From: JAXDBM01 sp964460245
GTDB lineage: Bacteria > Desulfobacterota > Syntrophia > Syntrophales > Fen-1087
Length of the DNA stretch: 12,561 bases
Assembly (NCBI GenBank): GCA_964460245.1
Contig: CAYWTL010000071.1
Span: 1 to 12,561 of the forward strand
Direction: 5' to 3'
A model generated the notes under the pieces. That model ran no database searches and was not told where the DNA came from. It worked only from the letters and a program-made list of their open reading frames with translations. Of the stretch, positions 1 through 6,708 are shown piece by piece. Position numbers and translations under genes: made by a program. Within the stretch, counting starts at the first letter, position 1; each line of letters opens with the position of its first letter.

Positions 1-1088
1 ACGACGAGGGGAAATCCGACATGCTGTTTCAAACGGGCGACGCGACCTGGCAGGCGTTCAACAAATACGGTGGCAGCAATCTGTATCGCAGCGGCGACGA
101 CCCAGGCGGGAATCAACGAGCCTACAAGGTCAGCTACAACCGTCCGTTCATTAACCGGGGGTCGACGTCACAGTTTTTCGAGCGGGAAACATTCCTTTTC
201 AACACCGAGTATCCGATGATCCGCTGGCTCGAGGCCAACGGATACAACGTCAGCTATGCATCCGCCATGGACACGGACCGCCGGGGCGCCGCAACGCTTA
301 AGACTCACAAGGTTTTCCTTTCCGTCGGCCACGACGAGTACGTCTCGGCGGGGCAGCGGGCCAATGTCGAAGCGGCGCGGGCGGCGGGCGTTCACATCGG
401 ATTCTTCACGGGGAACGAGTACTACTGGAAGACGCGCTGGGAGGCCAGCATCGACGGTACGGGCACTCCTCACCGGACACTGGTCTGCTACCATGAGAAC
501 TGGGACGGTAAAAAACCCACATCTTATGAATCTTGGACCGGCATGTGGCGCGATGTTTACCCCGAAAACGCCCTGACGGGGCAATGGTATGCCGTCGACG
601 CACCCCGGTATGACCCGATCACGGTTTCCGCCGGCGAGGGAAAATATCCGTTCTGGCGCAACACGGGTATCGACAAGCTGGCCGCGGGGGAGACCGCGCA
701 GTTGCCGGCGGGCGTGCTGGGGTTCGAGTGGGATGAGGTACGGGACAACGGCGCCCTTCCGCCGGGTCTGATTCGACTGTCCACGACAAGTGTCGCCATC
801 GATCCGGCCAAAATCCGAAGCGGCTATTCCTATTCCCCCCCCGGCGTCGTGACGCACAGCCTTTCGCTTTACCGCCACGGCAGCGGCGCGCTCGTTTTCG
901 GCGCCGGCACCATTCAATGGTCCTGGGGGCTCGATGCGTATCACGACATCAGCGGCCCTCCTCCCGATGTGCGGATGCAGCAGGCGACCGTGAACCTGTT
1001 CGCGGACATGGGGGTGCAGCCGGCGACGCTTAGACCCGGCCTGGTGCGCGCAACCCGGTCGGCCAACGCTCTGGCCCCGAATCCGTAA
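1..1088 (+). CDS. N,N-dimethylformamidase beta-subunit-like protein, 3' part (5' end outside window)
   Basis: The frame is open from base 3 (residues DEGKSD precede the first ATG at 21), so that ATG is internal and the gene starts left of the window. Numbering from this Met, the fragment shows the conserved core of the N,N-dimethylformamidase large-subunit-like family: LFQTGDATWQAFNKYGG (2-18), NTEYPMIRWLE (61-71), SVGHDEYVS (101-109), GFFTGNEYYWKTRWE (127-141) and GVLGFEWDEV (231-240). Characterised dimethylformamidase uses a mononuclear iron held by two Tyr and one Glu. Tyr64, Tyr107 and a Glu near 236-239 are candidates by position, which is inference. Many relatives are large secreted proteins with Ig-like or carbohydrate-binding modules upstream; that part is not visible here. 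The true substrate is unknown, and amide hydrolysis is only a family-level guess. It faces the glycan genes convergently and is probably unrelated to them. It contains a C8 run at 835-842. Family assignment is fairly sure, function is not. Confidence 0.8.
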   Translation, partial: DEGKSDMLFQTGDATWQAFNKYGGSNLYRSGDDPGGNQRAYKVSYNRPFINRGSTSQFFERETFLFNTEYPMIRWLEANGYNVSYASAMDTDRRGAATLKTHKVFLSVGHDEYVSAGQRANVEAARAAGVHIGFFTGNEYYWKTRWEASIDGTGTPHRTLVCYHENWDGKKPTSYESWTGMWRDVYPENALTGQWYAVDAPRYDPITVSAGEGKYPFWRNTGIDKLAAGETAQLPAGVLGFEWDEVRDNGALPPGLIRLSTTSVAIDPAKIRSGYSYSPPGVVTHSLSLYRHGSGALVFGAGTIQWSWGLDAYHDISGPPPDVRMQQATVNLFADMGVQPATLRPGLVRATRSANALAPNP

Positions 1089-1416
1089 ACTCCCGCTTCG
1101 GGGGGGGTAATCACAGGGTATCGCACCCTGAACGACAGCGGCCGTATCGGGAGGCCAAGCCCGGATATTGGTCTTGCTATAAAATGGAAGGGGCAATCTG
1201 CCGCTGTTCAGTTTGACCCGCCCCCGACGATTCGGTTCTGCGAGGGGACAATGGGCTTCGTTGAAAGGCTCTGCAGAATCCACCGCGAATTGCCGCGGAG
1301 AGGGTAAAGGGGAGTGCGATAATCCCTCTTATCCTCCATGGGTCCTTGCGACCAGCGATTTGAGATCAGACAGCTTTGGGAGTCAACGAACGAGTCACAC
1401 GGCTTAAAAGTACGAA
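1089..1416. other. Non-coding spacer between convergent genes
   Basis: These 328 bases separate the end of the plus-strand dimethylformamidase-like gene from the end of the minus-strand GT2 gene. Short frames through it show no recognisable protein and look like chance. It holds a G8 run (1100-1107) and three small perfect stem-loops: 1114-1130, 1283-1298 (5-bp stem) and 1318-1333 (5-bp stem, GATAA/TTATC). None is followed by a T-run on either strand, so no intrinsic terminator can be called. I see no RNA gene. Confidence 0.6.
1114..1130. repeat. Stem-loop after the dimethylformamidase-like gene
   Basis: CAGGGT (1114-1119) and ACCCTG (1125-1130) form a perfect 6-bp stem with a 5-base loop, 26 bases after the stop codon of the plus-strand gene. 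A small CCCG/CGGG hairpin (1092-1102) precedes it. No U-tract follows, so it is not a standard intrinsic terminator; it could be a 3'-end stabilising structure or chance. Confidence 0.3.
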
Positions 1417-2223
1417 TCACTTGACGAGGCCGTTTGCGCATCGGTAGCGGATTTTCTTTCTGCTGAAGTAGTCGCTCGCGGTTCCCCGGTGCCAGTTCTT
1501 GTTGCGGGATGTCTTGGGGACGGTCGGGTGCCACACATGCATGACCCGTGCATCACGGACGGCGGAGGTGCAGTGAATGCCCGCAGCCACCAGGCGGACG
1601 CCCAGGTCCTCGTCCTCGCCCCCCCAGCCGACGAAATCCTCGTTGTAGCCGTTGATCCGCTCGATGTCCTTCCGGTAGAGAGACAGATGGCCGCCCAGGC
1701 TCTGTTTTCGGGGGCTTGCCAGGTGCATGCGGATCAGGAAGGATCTTTTGACGTAGCGCCGATGCTGGGCAAGGATGTCCCTTTCCGGCAGTTCGCGGTA
1801 GTACCGCTCCAGGAGTTCCGGTGTGATTTTCGCTTCCAGAATGGCAAGCGACTGCTCCTCCGTCAGGTATTTGCAGGATCCCGCCACGAATCTTCCCGGC
1901 CTCGCCATCTTCCGGTGATAGCGGATCGCATCGGGCAAAACGAGAAAATCGCAGTCCAGGAAAATCAAATAATCGCCCCGCGCATGGCGGATGCCGTTGT
2001 TTCGCGTTGCCGACAGGCGGAATCCTTCCTTGGGGTGGGACACAAGGGTGATGGGAAAGCCATAACCGGTGAGCATCCCCTTCAGGTGCCCGATCGTCTC
2101 GGCGGATGAACCGTCGTCGGCAATGACGACTTCGTCGAAATCCCCCGAGCACAGGGCCAGTGCGTCGAGGCAGCAACGCAACTGCTCCAGCCTTTCATAA
2201 AATGACACGATTATGCTGACCAT
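1417..2223 (-). CDS. GT2 glycosyltransferase with galactosyltransferase-type C-terminal region
   Basis: A 268-residue inverting GT-A glycosyltransferase, likely cytoplasmic, moving a sugar from a nucleotide-sugar to a growing glycan. Visible: N-terminal strand MVSIIVSFYERLEQL (1-15), nucleotide-binding ADDGSS (35-40), SATRNNGIRHARGDYLIFLD (71-90) leading into the metal-binding DCD motif (90-92), and GYNEDFVGWGGEDEDLGVRL (192-211). The last is the signature of the Glyco_transf_7C region seen in beta-1,4-galactosyltransferases and chondroitin-synthase-like GT2 enzymes. There is no membrane segment. Its ATG lies one base after the stop of the GT10 gene. The only Shine-Dalgarno-like GGAG (2240-2237) is 13 bases away, so translation is probably coupled to the upstream gene. 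A one-base change in the A9 tract upstream would fuse it to the GT10 enzyme. The sugar transferred cannot be read from sequence; Gal or GalNAc is a family-based guess. Confidence 0.9.
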   Translation of the reverse strand: MVSIIVSFYERLEQLRCCLDALALCSGDFDEVVIADDGSSAETIGHLKGMLTGYGFPITLVSHPKEGFRLSATRNNGIRHARGDYLIFLDCDFLVLPDAIRYHRKMARPGRFVAGSCKYLTEEQSLAILEAKITPELLERYYRELPERDILAQHRRYVKRSFLIRMHLASPRKQSLGGHLSLYRKDIERINGYNEDFVGWGGEDEDLGVRLVAAGIHCTSAVRDARVMHVWHPTVPKTSRNKNWHRGTASDYFSRKKIRYRCANGLVK

Positions 2224-2224
2224 G

Positions 2225-3193
2225 TTAACGATGAGGCTCCAGCAGTCCGAGTTTTTTTTTCAGTTTGTATCTGGCCCGATACCAGAAGGCCCTTGTGCTG
2301 CGCCGGTAGGGCGGTATCGTCAGATTCACTTTCTTCCTGTTTTCTCCCGGTTGCGCTGCGATCAGCCTGGAAAGGTGCGGAAAGATCTGATATCGGTTCA
2401 GGACAAGACTGCGGGCCTCCTCCAGGGCGGGGGCGCGCTTCTCCCACGTTTCGCCTTCCATGGCATTCCTGATTTTCTCTAGGCTTTCCTCGCGGCGCGT
2501 GATGTCGATGCGGATGAACGAATCCCTCGGGAAATAGTCCTCCAGATTTGTACAGCCATAATAGAAGGGAATCGTCCAGGTCAGGAAGCAGTCCGCCAGT
2601 TTCTCCGTCCAGCAGTCGGGTCCGCTGTTGTTTTCGATCGCCAGTGAATACCGGTACGGCGCCAGACCGTCCCATTTGTCTTCGAGGTATTGGATTTTTT
2701 TTCCGTAGACGTCGATCTGCAGTCCCGCCGCGCGGATGAAGTCGAGAAAGGACCATCTGCGAATATGGCCCGGCAGATCCATCGCGTCCCCGATGACCCA
2801 GGAAAGCCCCTTGGTTTTTTCGGGAATCGGACAGGATGTCAACTGGTCGAAGGTCCGGTTGACATGCCAGGGGATCGCCGGATGGGAGGCCACGTATTTC
2901 GGGTCTTTCGACGGAATGTGATGGGTCAGGACCCTGGCAAAGCAATCGTGCCCCTCGACCATCCAGTCCGAAAACCCCTTTTCGTAAGGTTCCTGCATGA
3001 TGGCCCAGACATGCTCCGGGGGGCAAATGGCGCGGGTCTCGGTTTCCATACGGTTGTTGAGCATCACGAGGTAGTCGCACTCCGGCACATCGTCGAGGGT
3101 GAAGCGGATCTCGTCCCAGACGCCCTTTCCGCCCGGCGTCTGGCGCAGCAGATCCGGCCAGTCCCAGTCCTTTACGATTCTTACCAGTGTCAT
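2225..3193 (-). CDS. GT10-family (fucosyltransferase-like) glycosyltransferase
   Basis: A 322-residue GT-B enzyme of the GT10 family, whose characterised members transfer L-fucose from GDP-fucose in alpha-1,3/1,4 linkage to GlcNAc or Glc. The family core is clear: RYSLAIENNSGPDCWTEKL (181-199, with Glu187-Asn188 and Glu197-Lys198 matching the FEN...TEK nucleotide-binding/catalytic block), then LTWTIPFYYGCTN (204-216) and DYFPRDSFIRID (219-230). The acceptor domain (1-150) is divergent, as usual. The C-terminal tail (about 297-314) is rich in Arg, Lys and aromatics, which recalls the basic membrane-associating tails of Helicobacter pylori fucosyltransferases. The codons for Lys312-314 form an uninterrupted A9 tract. 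The ATG at 3193 has no good Shine-Dalgarno. I keep it because no other start codon lies just upstream in frame. First gene of a two-gene unit with its own promoter. No GDP-fucose biosynthesis gene is in the window, so fucose as donor is inference; other 6-deoxy or manno-type donors are possible. Confidence 0.88.
   Translation of the reverse strand: MTLVRIVKDWDWPDLLRQTPGGKGVWDEIRFTLDDVPECDYLVMLNNRMETETRAICPPEHVWAIMQEPYEKGFSDWMVEGHDCFARVLTHHIPSKDPKYVASHPAIPWHVNRTFDQLTSCPIPEKTKGLSWVIGDAMDLPGHIRRWSFLDFIRAAGLQIDVYGKKIQYLEDKWDGLAPYRYSLAIENNSGPDCWTEKLADCFLTWTIPFYYGCTNLEDYFPRDSFIRIDITRREESLEKIRNAMEGETWEKRAPALEEARSLVLNRYQIFPHLSRLIAAQPGENRKKVNLTIPPYRRSTRAFWYRARYKLKKKLGLLEPHR
2252..2260 (-). repeat. A9 homopolymer tract in the GT10 coding region
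   Basis: Nine consecutive A residues on the coding strand (T on the plus strand) encode three Lys codons eight codons before the GT10 stop. With A9 the GT10 enzyme ends normally. With A8 (or a +1 ribosomal slip) the frame continues through SDCWSLIVN into the initiator Met of the GT2 gene without a stop, giving one fused protein of about 590 residues. With A10 the frame ends at 2211. Homopolymers of this length are unusual in GC-rich coding DNA. Confidence 0.85.
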
Positions 3194-3267
3194 CGGCTGA
3201 TTATGCGGGCATTCGACAGCGGTGCCGCCGCAGCCCGAAACGGCTGACGCGATTTCAATTTTTCGGG

Positions 3268-3296
3268 AATCTATTGGATATGGCCGTGCCTGTCAA
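3268..3296 (-). promoter_or_regulatory. Predicted sigma70 promoter for the GT10-GT2 unit
   Basis: On the minus strand a perfect -35 hexamer TTGACA (3296-3291) is followed by a 17-base spacer and a -10 TAGATT (3273-3268, 4/6 to consensus). The -35 overlaps the TGA stop of the WaaG-like gene. The predicted start near 3261 gives a leader of about 68 bases before the GT10 ATG. The leader contains two GC-rich hairpins (CAGCC/GGCTG and GCGG/CCGC). This suggests the GT10-GT2 pair can be expressed independently of the upstream core operon. Confidence 0.6.
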
Positions 3297-4438
3297 CAAG
3301 ATTTGCCGGCAAGAATCTTTTCGTACAGGCGGAGGATCCGTTGAGCCATGGCATCCCAGGTATGGTCTGCCGCGACCCGGCGCGCGTTGATGCCCATCTC
3401 GATCCGTTTTTGCGGGTCCGTCAGCAGCAGGATTCTTTGGCGGATCGCTTCGATGTTTTCCCGGGGGACGATGAAGCCGTTGACCCCTTCACGGACGAGG
3501 TCCCGCGCGCCCACGCCGGGGCTGACGATGACGGGGAGCGAGGCGGCCATGGCCTCCAGCACGGTCATTCCGAAGGTGTCGAAGGAGGACAGCATGGCAT
3601 AGAAGTCGGAGGCCAGATAGACCTCTTCGATCTTTTCCCTTTGAATGCCGGCAAAGCGGATATCATCGCCCAGACCGGCATTTCTCGCCAGCCTGCCGTA
3701 CCTGTGCTCGTTCCCTTTGCCGACGACGAGCAGTTTCAGCGGCCGGTCCGGGTTTTCCGCCCGGATCCCGCCCGCGGCCGCAATCAGCGGGTCCAGCCCC
3801 TTCAGCTCGAAATTCATGCCCACGAAGAGAAGGACCGTGTCCTCCTCCCGAATGCCGAATCGCTCCCGCACCTCCCGGCGGCAGCGATCCCGGTCGGGCC
3901 GGGCGAAGGCCGCCGCGTCCACGCCCGGATGGAGGACCTCGGTGCGGCCGGCGCACTGGGGGTATTCGGCGACGAAGCGGTCCCGGGCGATGCCGGAAAC
4001 GGGGAGGAAAATCGTCCGGTCGCCTTTCGCCATCCGTTTTTCGACCCGAATGGTGGCCCGGTCGAACAGGCTGAGCCATCGCTTCCCGCGGACTTCCTCC
4101 GCCCAGTACCGGTGGGGAATGCTGTGGAGCGAGACGATATCGGCGGAAAAGACCCGTTCGTGGGCGTGAACCAGGTCAAAGCCCATGGCTTCGATCCTTC
4201 GCCGGGCAAACCAGGCGAAGCTCACGGTGGTGAGGTATTTGGGGAAGGCGAGAACGGGGATCCGGTGAAACCGGACAGGGCCGGGGCGAGCTATCCAGCG
4301 GTTGGCGAGGACGTGAATCTCGAAGGCGGGGTTCAGCGCGATCCGCTCCGTCAGTTCCGCGACCAGCTTCTCGCCGCCCCCGACGAGGCCGTATTTGGGG
4401 ATGACCACTGCGATTCTGAACGGTGCGGCGGGTTTCAT
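3293..4438 (-). CDS. GT4 glycosyltransferase, WaaG-like (LPS core)
   Basis: A 381-residue retaining GT-B glycosyltransferase. I start it at MKPAAPF (4438), where ATG overlaps the preceding gene's stop as ATGA; the frame stays open upstream but that stretch is the shadow of the GT9 gene. Visible: N-terminal GLVGGGEKLVAELTERI (17-33), the glycine-rich acceptor-side loop typical of LPS-core GT4 enzymes; HAHERVFSADIVSLHSIPHR (91-110); LLFVGMNFELKGLDPLI (203-219) with the donor-phosphate-binding Lys213; and SSFDTFGMTVLEAMAASLPV (284-303). In the last, the usual E-x7-E pair reads D287-x7-E295, a variation seen in WaaG-type enzymes. WaaG adds the first outer-core glucose to heptose, and standing next to a GT9 heptosyltransferase fits such a role, but the sugar here is not proven. 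Last gene of the four-gene core operon; a promoter for the next unit overlaps its stop. Confidence 0.92.
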   Translation of the reverse strand: MKPAAPFRIAVVIPKYGLVGGGEKLVAELTERIALNPAFEIHVLANRWIARPGPVRFHRIPVLAFPKYLTTVSFAWFARRRIEAMGFDLVHAHERVFSADIVSLHSIPHRYWAEEVRGKRWLSLFDRATIRVEKRMAKGDRTIFLPVSGIARDRFVAEYPQCAGRTEVLHPGVDAAAFARPDRDRCRREVRERFGIREEDTVLLFVGMNFELKGLDPLIAAAGGIRAENPDRPLKLLVVGKGNEHRYGRLARNAGLGDDIRFAGIQREKIEEVYLASDFYAMLSSFDTFGMTVLEAMAASLPVIVSPGVGARDLVREGVNGFIVPRENIEAIRQRILLLTDPQKRIEMGINARRVAADHTWDAMAQRILRLYEKILAGKSC

Positions 4439-5526
4439 ACGGCTAGGAGCCCCAGTTTCTTCATCTGTATCAGCACGGCCGCCCACACCTCCTCCACGTC
4501 CAGCTCCTCCAGGCAGCGGCTGACCCCCGACCCGTCGCATCCTTTCCGCCGGCAGGGGACGCAGGGGAGATTCTTCTGAACGACGGCATGGTTTTCTCCG
4601 GCCGGCGCCCAGGAGGCCGGCGCCGAAGGCCCGAAGATCGCGAGGGTGGCTGTGCCGACGGCGGCGGCAATATGGATGCCCGCGCTGTCCGAACCGATGA
4701 ACAGGCGGCTGGAGGCGGCGAGGGCCGCCAGTTCCCCCAGGGTTGTTTTCCCGGCCAGATTGTAAACATGCGGCGTGTCCGAGCCGAAGCGGCCGGCGAT
4801 GTCTTTTGCCCGGCTCGTCTCGTCCGGCGAACCGGTGATCGCAACGGCGGCATTGCAGACCGATCGAATCCGCCGCACCAGCTGGACGAACTTTTCGACG
4901 TCCCATTCCTTGTAGCGCCACAGGGAGAAGGGCTGGATCGCGATGACGGGCAGCAGCGCGGGCGCGCCCGCGCTGCGAAGGATCTTCGCGGCCCGCTCCC
5001 GCATCTCGGGAGGGACGCGCATCTCCGGCGGCTCGCCGCCGACTTTCAGCCCATGGGCTTCAAGCAGGCTGGAATAGTAGTGCGACACAGGCTGAGGAAG
5101 GCGGTAGTCCAGCCGGTAGAGGCGCGTGAAGAGCCGGTTTCGCCAGGGTCCGTCCGGGTCGAGAAAACCGACGCGCTCCTTCGCCCCGGACAGGAAGGCC
5201 AGGATGGCCCCGCGGGTTCCGGTGCGCAGGTCGAAGGCGAGGTCGAAGCGATGACTGCGGACGAGGGAGAAGAATTTCCACTGGTGGAAAAGCTCGCCGA
5301 GAAACGAACGCCGGTCCTGATCGACGGCAATCATGCCGTCGACCCCGGGAACCAGAGGTATCAGTTCGCCCGCCTTTTTCCGGACCGCGACGGTTACCTT
5401 CGCCCGGGGAAAATTTTCCCGAACGGCGCGGAAGGCCGGAACGGACAGGATCACGTCGCCGATGTCTCCGAGCTGTATGATCAGGATGTGGCGGGCAGTC
5501 CGGTGCAAGGGAGCGACCTCCGGCAT
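4435..5526 (-). CDS. GT9 heptosyltransferase-family protein
   Basis: A 363-residue GT9 (WaaC/WaaF-type) enzyme, expected to transfer L-glycero-D-manno-heptose from ADP-heptose to the inner core on the cytoplasmic face. Evidence: RHILIIQLGDIGDVILSVP (12-30), the N-terminal GDxxD/E signature; FDLAFDLRTGTRGAILAFLS (94-113); VIAIQPFSLWRYKEWDVEKF (194-213); and FIGSDSAGIHIAAAVGTAT (276-294) followed by AIFGPSAPASWAP, the ADP-binding block. The C-terminal four-cysteine cluster (C322, C325, C330, C338, ending CLEELDVEEV) is common in this family. The start at 5526 is set by the TGATG overlap with the previous gene; the stop overlaps the next start as ATGA, so translation is coupled on both sides. 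Length is normal. Whether it is heptosyltransferase I, II, III or a more distant GT9 cannot be told from sequence alone. Confidence 0.93.
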   Translation of the reverse strand: MPEVAPLHRTARHILIIQLGDIGDVILSVPAFRAVRENFPRAKVTVAVRKKAGELIPLVPGVDGMIAVDQDRRSFLGELFHQWKFFSLVRSHRFDLAFDLRTGTRGAILAFLSGAKERVGFLDPDGPWRNRLFTRLYRLDYRLPQPVSHYYSSLLEAHGLKVGGEPPEMRVPPEMRERAAKILRSAGAPALLPVIAIQPFSLWRYKEWDVEKFVQLVRRIRSVCNAAVAITGSPDETSRAKDIAGRFGSDTPHVYNLAGKTTLGELAALAASSRLFIGSDSAGIHIAAAVGTATLAIFGPSAPASWAPAGENHAVVQKNLPCVPCRRKGCDGSGVSRCLEELDVEEVWAAVLIQMKKLGLLAV

Positions 5527-6698
5527 CAGCGTCGCCAGGGCGACGTCAGCGCTTCGCGGAAGGCCTCCCGCGAACAGGATTCGGCGTATTGGAGGGACAT
5601 TGCCCGGTAACGGCCGCGCGTGTTCGCATCCATGGAAATCACGTCGCGCATTCGCTGACGCAGCTCCCGAACGTTGTTCATCGGAAAAAGAAACCCCAGG
5701 TGATGGTCGCGCACGCGCCGGGCAAGCAGGCCCTCGTCGGAAACGATGGCCACCTTCCCGGCGGCGGCGGCGCGGGACAGGACGCCGCTGGAGCCGTAGT
5801 GCTCGATGTAGGGCAGCAGGACCGCGTCGGCGGCGGAAAAGCACAGACGCTCCTCCTCGTCGGTGACGTAGCGGTTCATCAGCTTTGCCGATCCCGCTTT
5901 TTCGAGCCCGGCCAGCTTGTCGAGAAGCTGACGGTCGCCGCTGACCTGACCGGCGCACAGCAGAAACATTCGGGGGTCCGCATCCGGGGCCCCCATCGCC
6001 TCGACGGCCAGGTGCAGGCCTTTCCGCCGGTCTCCGATTCCGTAGTGCAGATACACAAGCCTGTCCGGGGGGATGCCGAACCTCTTTCGCGCCGCTTCGG
6101 GCGGACAGGAAAAATCCCCCGACCAGGGATCGGGCAGAAAATGAAACCGCCCTGCCGGGTCGTTTTTCCCGATGGAGGGAAAGAGGTATTCGTCGACGAA
6201 ATACAGATGCCGGAACCAGCCCTGCCGGCAGAGGCGCCGAAAGCCCCCGGCTTTCAGCATGTTGCCGGGAGGCCGGTGCGGGTCGGTCAGGAACCGGGGC
6301 CGGAAATACACCCCGCTCAGCCTGCCCCGCAGGGACTCGGGCGGCATGACGCCGACCGCGGCGCCGCGGAGCATGCCGGAGGCGATCTCGTCGAACTCGT
6401 TCAGGAAAACCTCCCCGGCCCCGCTGATTTCCAGAGATTCCTTCAGGGACCGGATTTTGCTGCCGCGTCGCCACCGGCCATTCTCGTGAAAGAGGGACAG
6501 AACCGTGACTTTCGGCAGCAGGGAGGAGAGCCGCTCTTCGATGAGGCGCCTGGCCCGGGGACTGTAATCGACGGCCCATGTCAGTTTGCAGCCCATCTCG
6601 AGAAAGTCTTCGGTCACATAGCGAAGCCAGGTCAGGCGGTGACCGACCCTTCCGGGTTCGAAAATCAGGATGTGCCTGTCCGGCGGCAGTGGTTTCAT
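5526..6698 (-). CDS. Divergent GT4-type glycosyltransferase
   Basis: A 390-residue GT-B-fold protein whose C-terminal half is recognisably GT4. It has VYLHYGIGDRRKGLHLAVEA (215-234, with the Arg/Lys pair of the donor-phosphate site), a beta-strand LLCAGQVS (247-254), then SAADAVLLPYIEHYGSSGVL (288-307) and AAAGKVAIVSDEGLLARRVR (311-330). In the catalytic E-x7-E segment the first Glu (299) is present but the second is absent (Leu307/Ser308 there), so donor-ribose contacts must differ from textbook GT4. The N-terminal half (HILIFEPGRVGHRLTWLRYV, 9-28) is poorly conserved. It starts 10 bases after the stop of the WaaE-like gene, and its TGA overlaps the next ATG by one base. By context it builds part of the LPS core or a core-linked glycan; donor and acceptor are unknown. 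Confidence 0.82.
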   Translation of the reverse strand: MKPLPPDRHILIFEPGRVGHRLTWLRYVTEDFLEMGCKLTWAVDYSPRARRLIEERLSSLLPKVTVLSLFHENGRWRRGSKIRSLKESLEISGAGEVFLNEFDEIASGMLRGAAVGVMPPESLRGRLSGVYFRPRFLTDPHRPPGNMLKAGGFRRLCRQGWFRHLYFVDEYLFPSIGKNDPAGRFHFLPDPWSGDFSCPPEAARKRFGIPPDRLVYLHYGIGDRRKGLHLAVEAMGAPDADPRMFLLCAGQVSGDRQLLDKLAGLEKAGSAKLMNRYVTDEEERLCFSAADAVLLPYIEHYGSSGVLSRAAAAGKVAIVSDEGLLARRVRDHHLGFLFPMNNVRELRQRMRDVISMDANTRGRYRAMSLQYAESCSREAFREALTSPWRR

Positions 6699-6708
6699 GT
6701 AAGCAGCG

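Noticed and set aside
835..842. C8 run in the dimethylformamidase-like gene as a phase-variation site
   Set aside because: Frame is intact and the run is in GC-rich coding DNA, where such a length is not very unlikely; no neighbouring alternative frame of interest.
1150..1190. Plus-strand TATAAA resembling a -10 box
   Set aside because: No fitting -35 at proper spacing and no plus-strand gene downstream.
168..1283. 371-residue minus-strand open frame
   Set aside because: Antisense to the dimethylformamidase-like gene; no family motif; Arg/Gly/Pro-rich.
1208..1534. Small minus-strand frame spanning the spacer and the GT2 3' end
   Set aside because: Overlaps the real GT2 coding end in another frame, with no motif and no ribosome site.
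2211..3080. 289-residue frame overlapping the GT10 gene
   Set aside because: Shifted frame of the GT10 gene without domain motifs; relevant only as the ending frame if the A9 tract gained one base.
3341..4579. 412-residue plus-strand open frame
   Set aside because: Antisense to the WaaG-like gene, with low-complexity Asp/Gly/Pro/Arg composition typical of GC-rich shadows and no recognisable domain.
4439..4921. N-terminal extension of the WaaG-like frame (a 542-residue open frame starting at 4921)
   Set aside because: The extra 161 residues are Arg/Gly/Pro-rich shadow of the GT9 gene; the GT4 domain starts at the ATG overlapping the GT9 stop.
5527..6579. N-terminal extension of the GT9 frame (a 714-residue open frame starting at 6579)
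   Set aside because: It is the out-of-frame shadow of the divergent GT4 gene; the heptosyltransferase fold begins at the Met at 5526.
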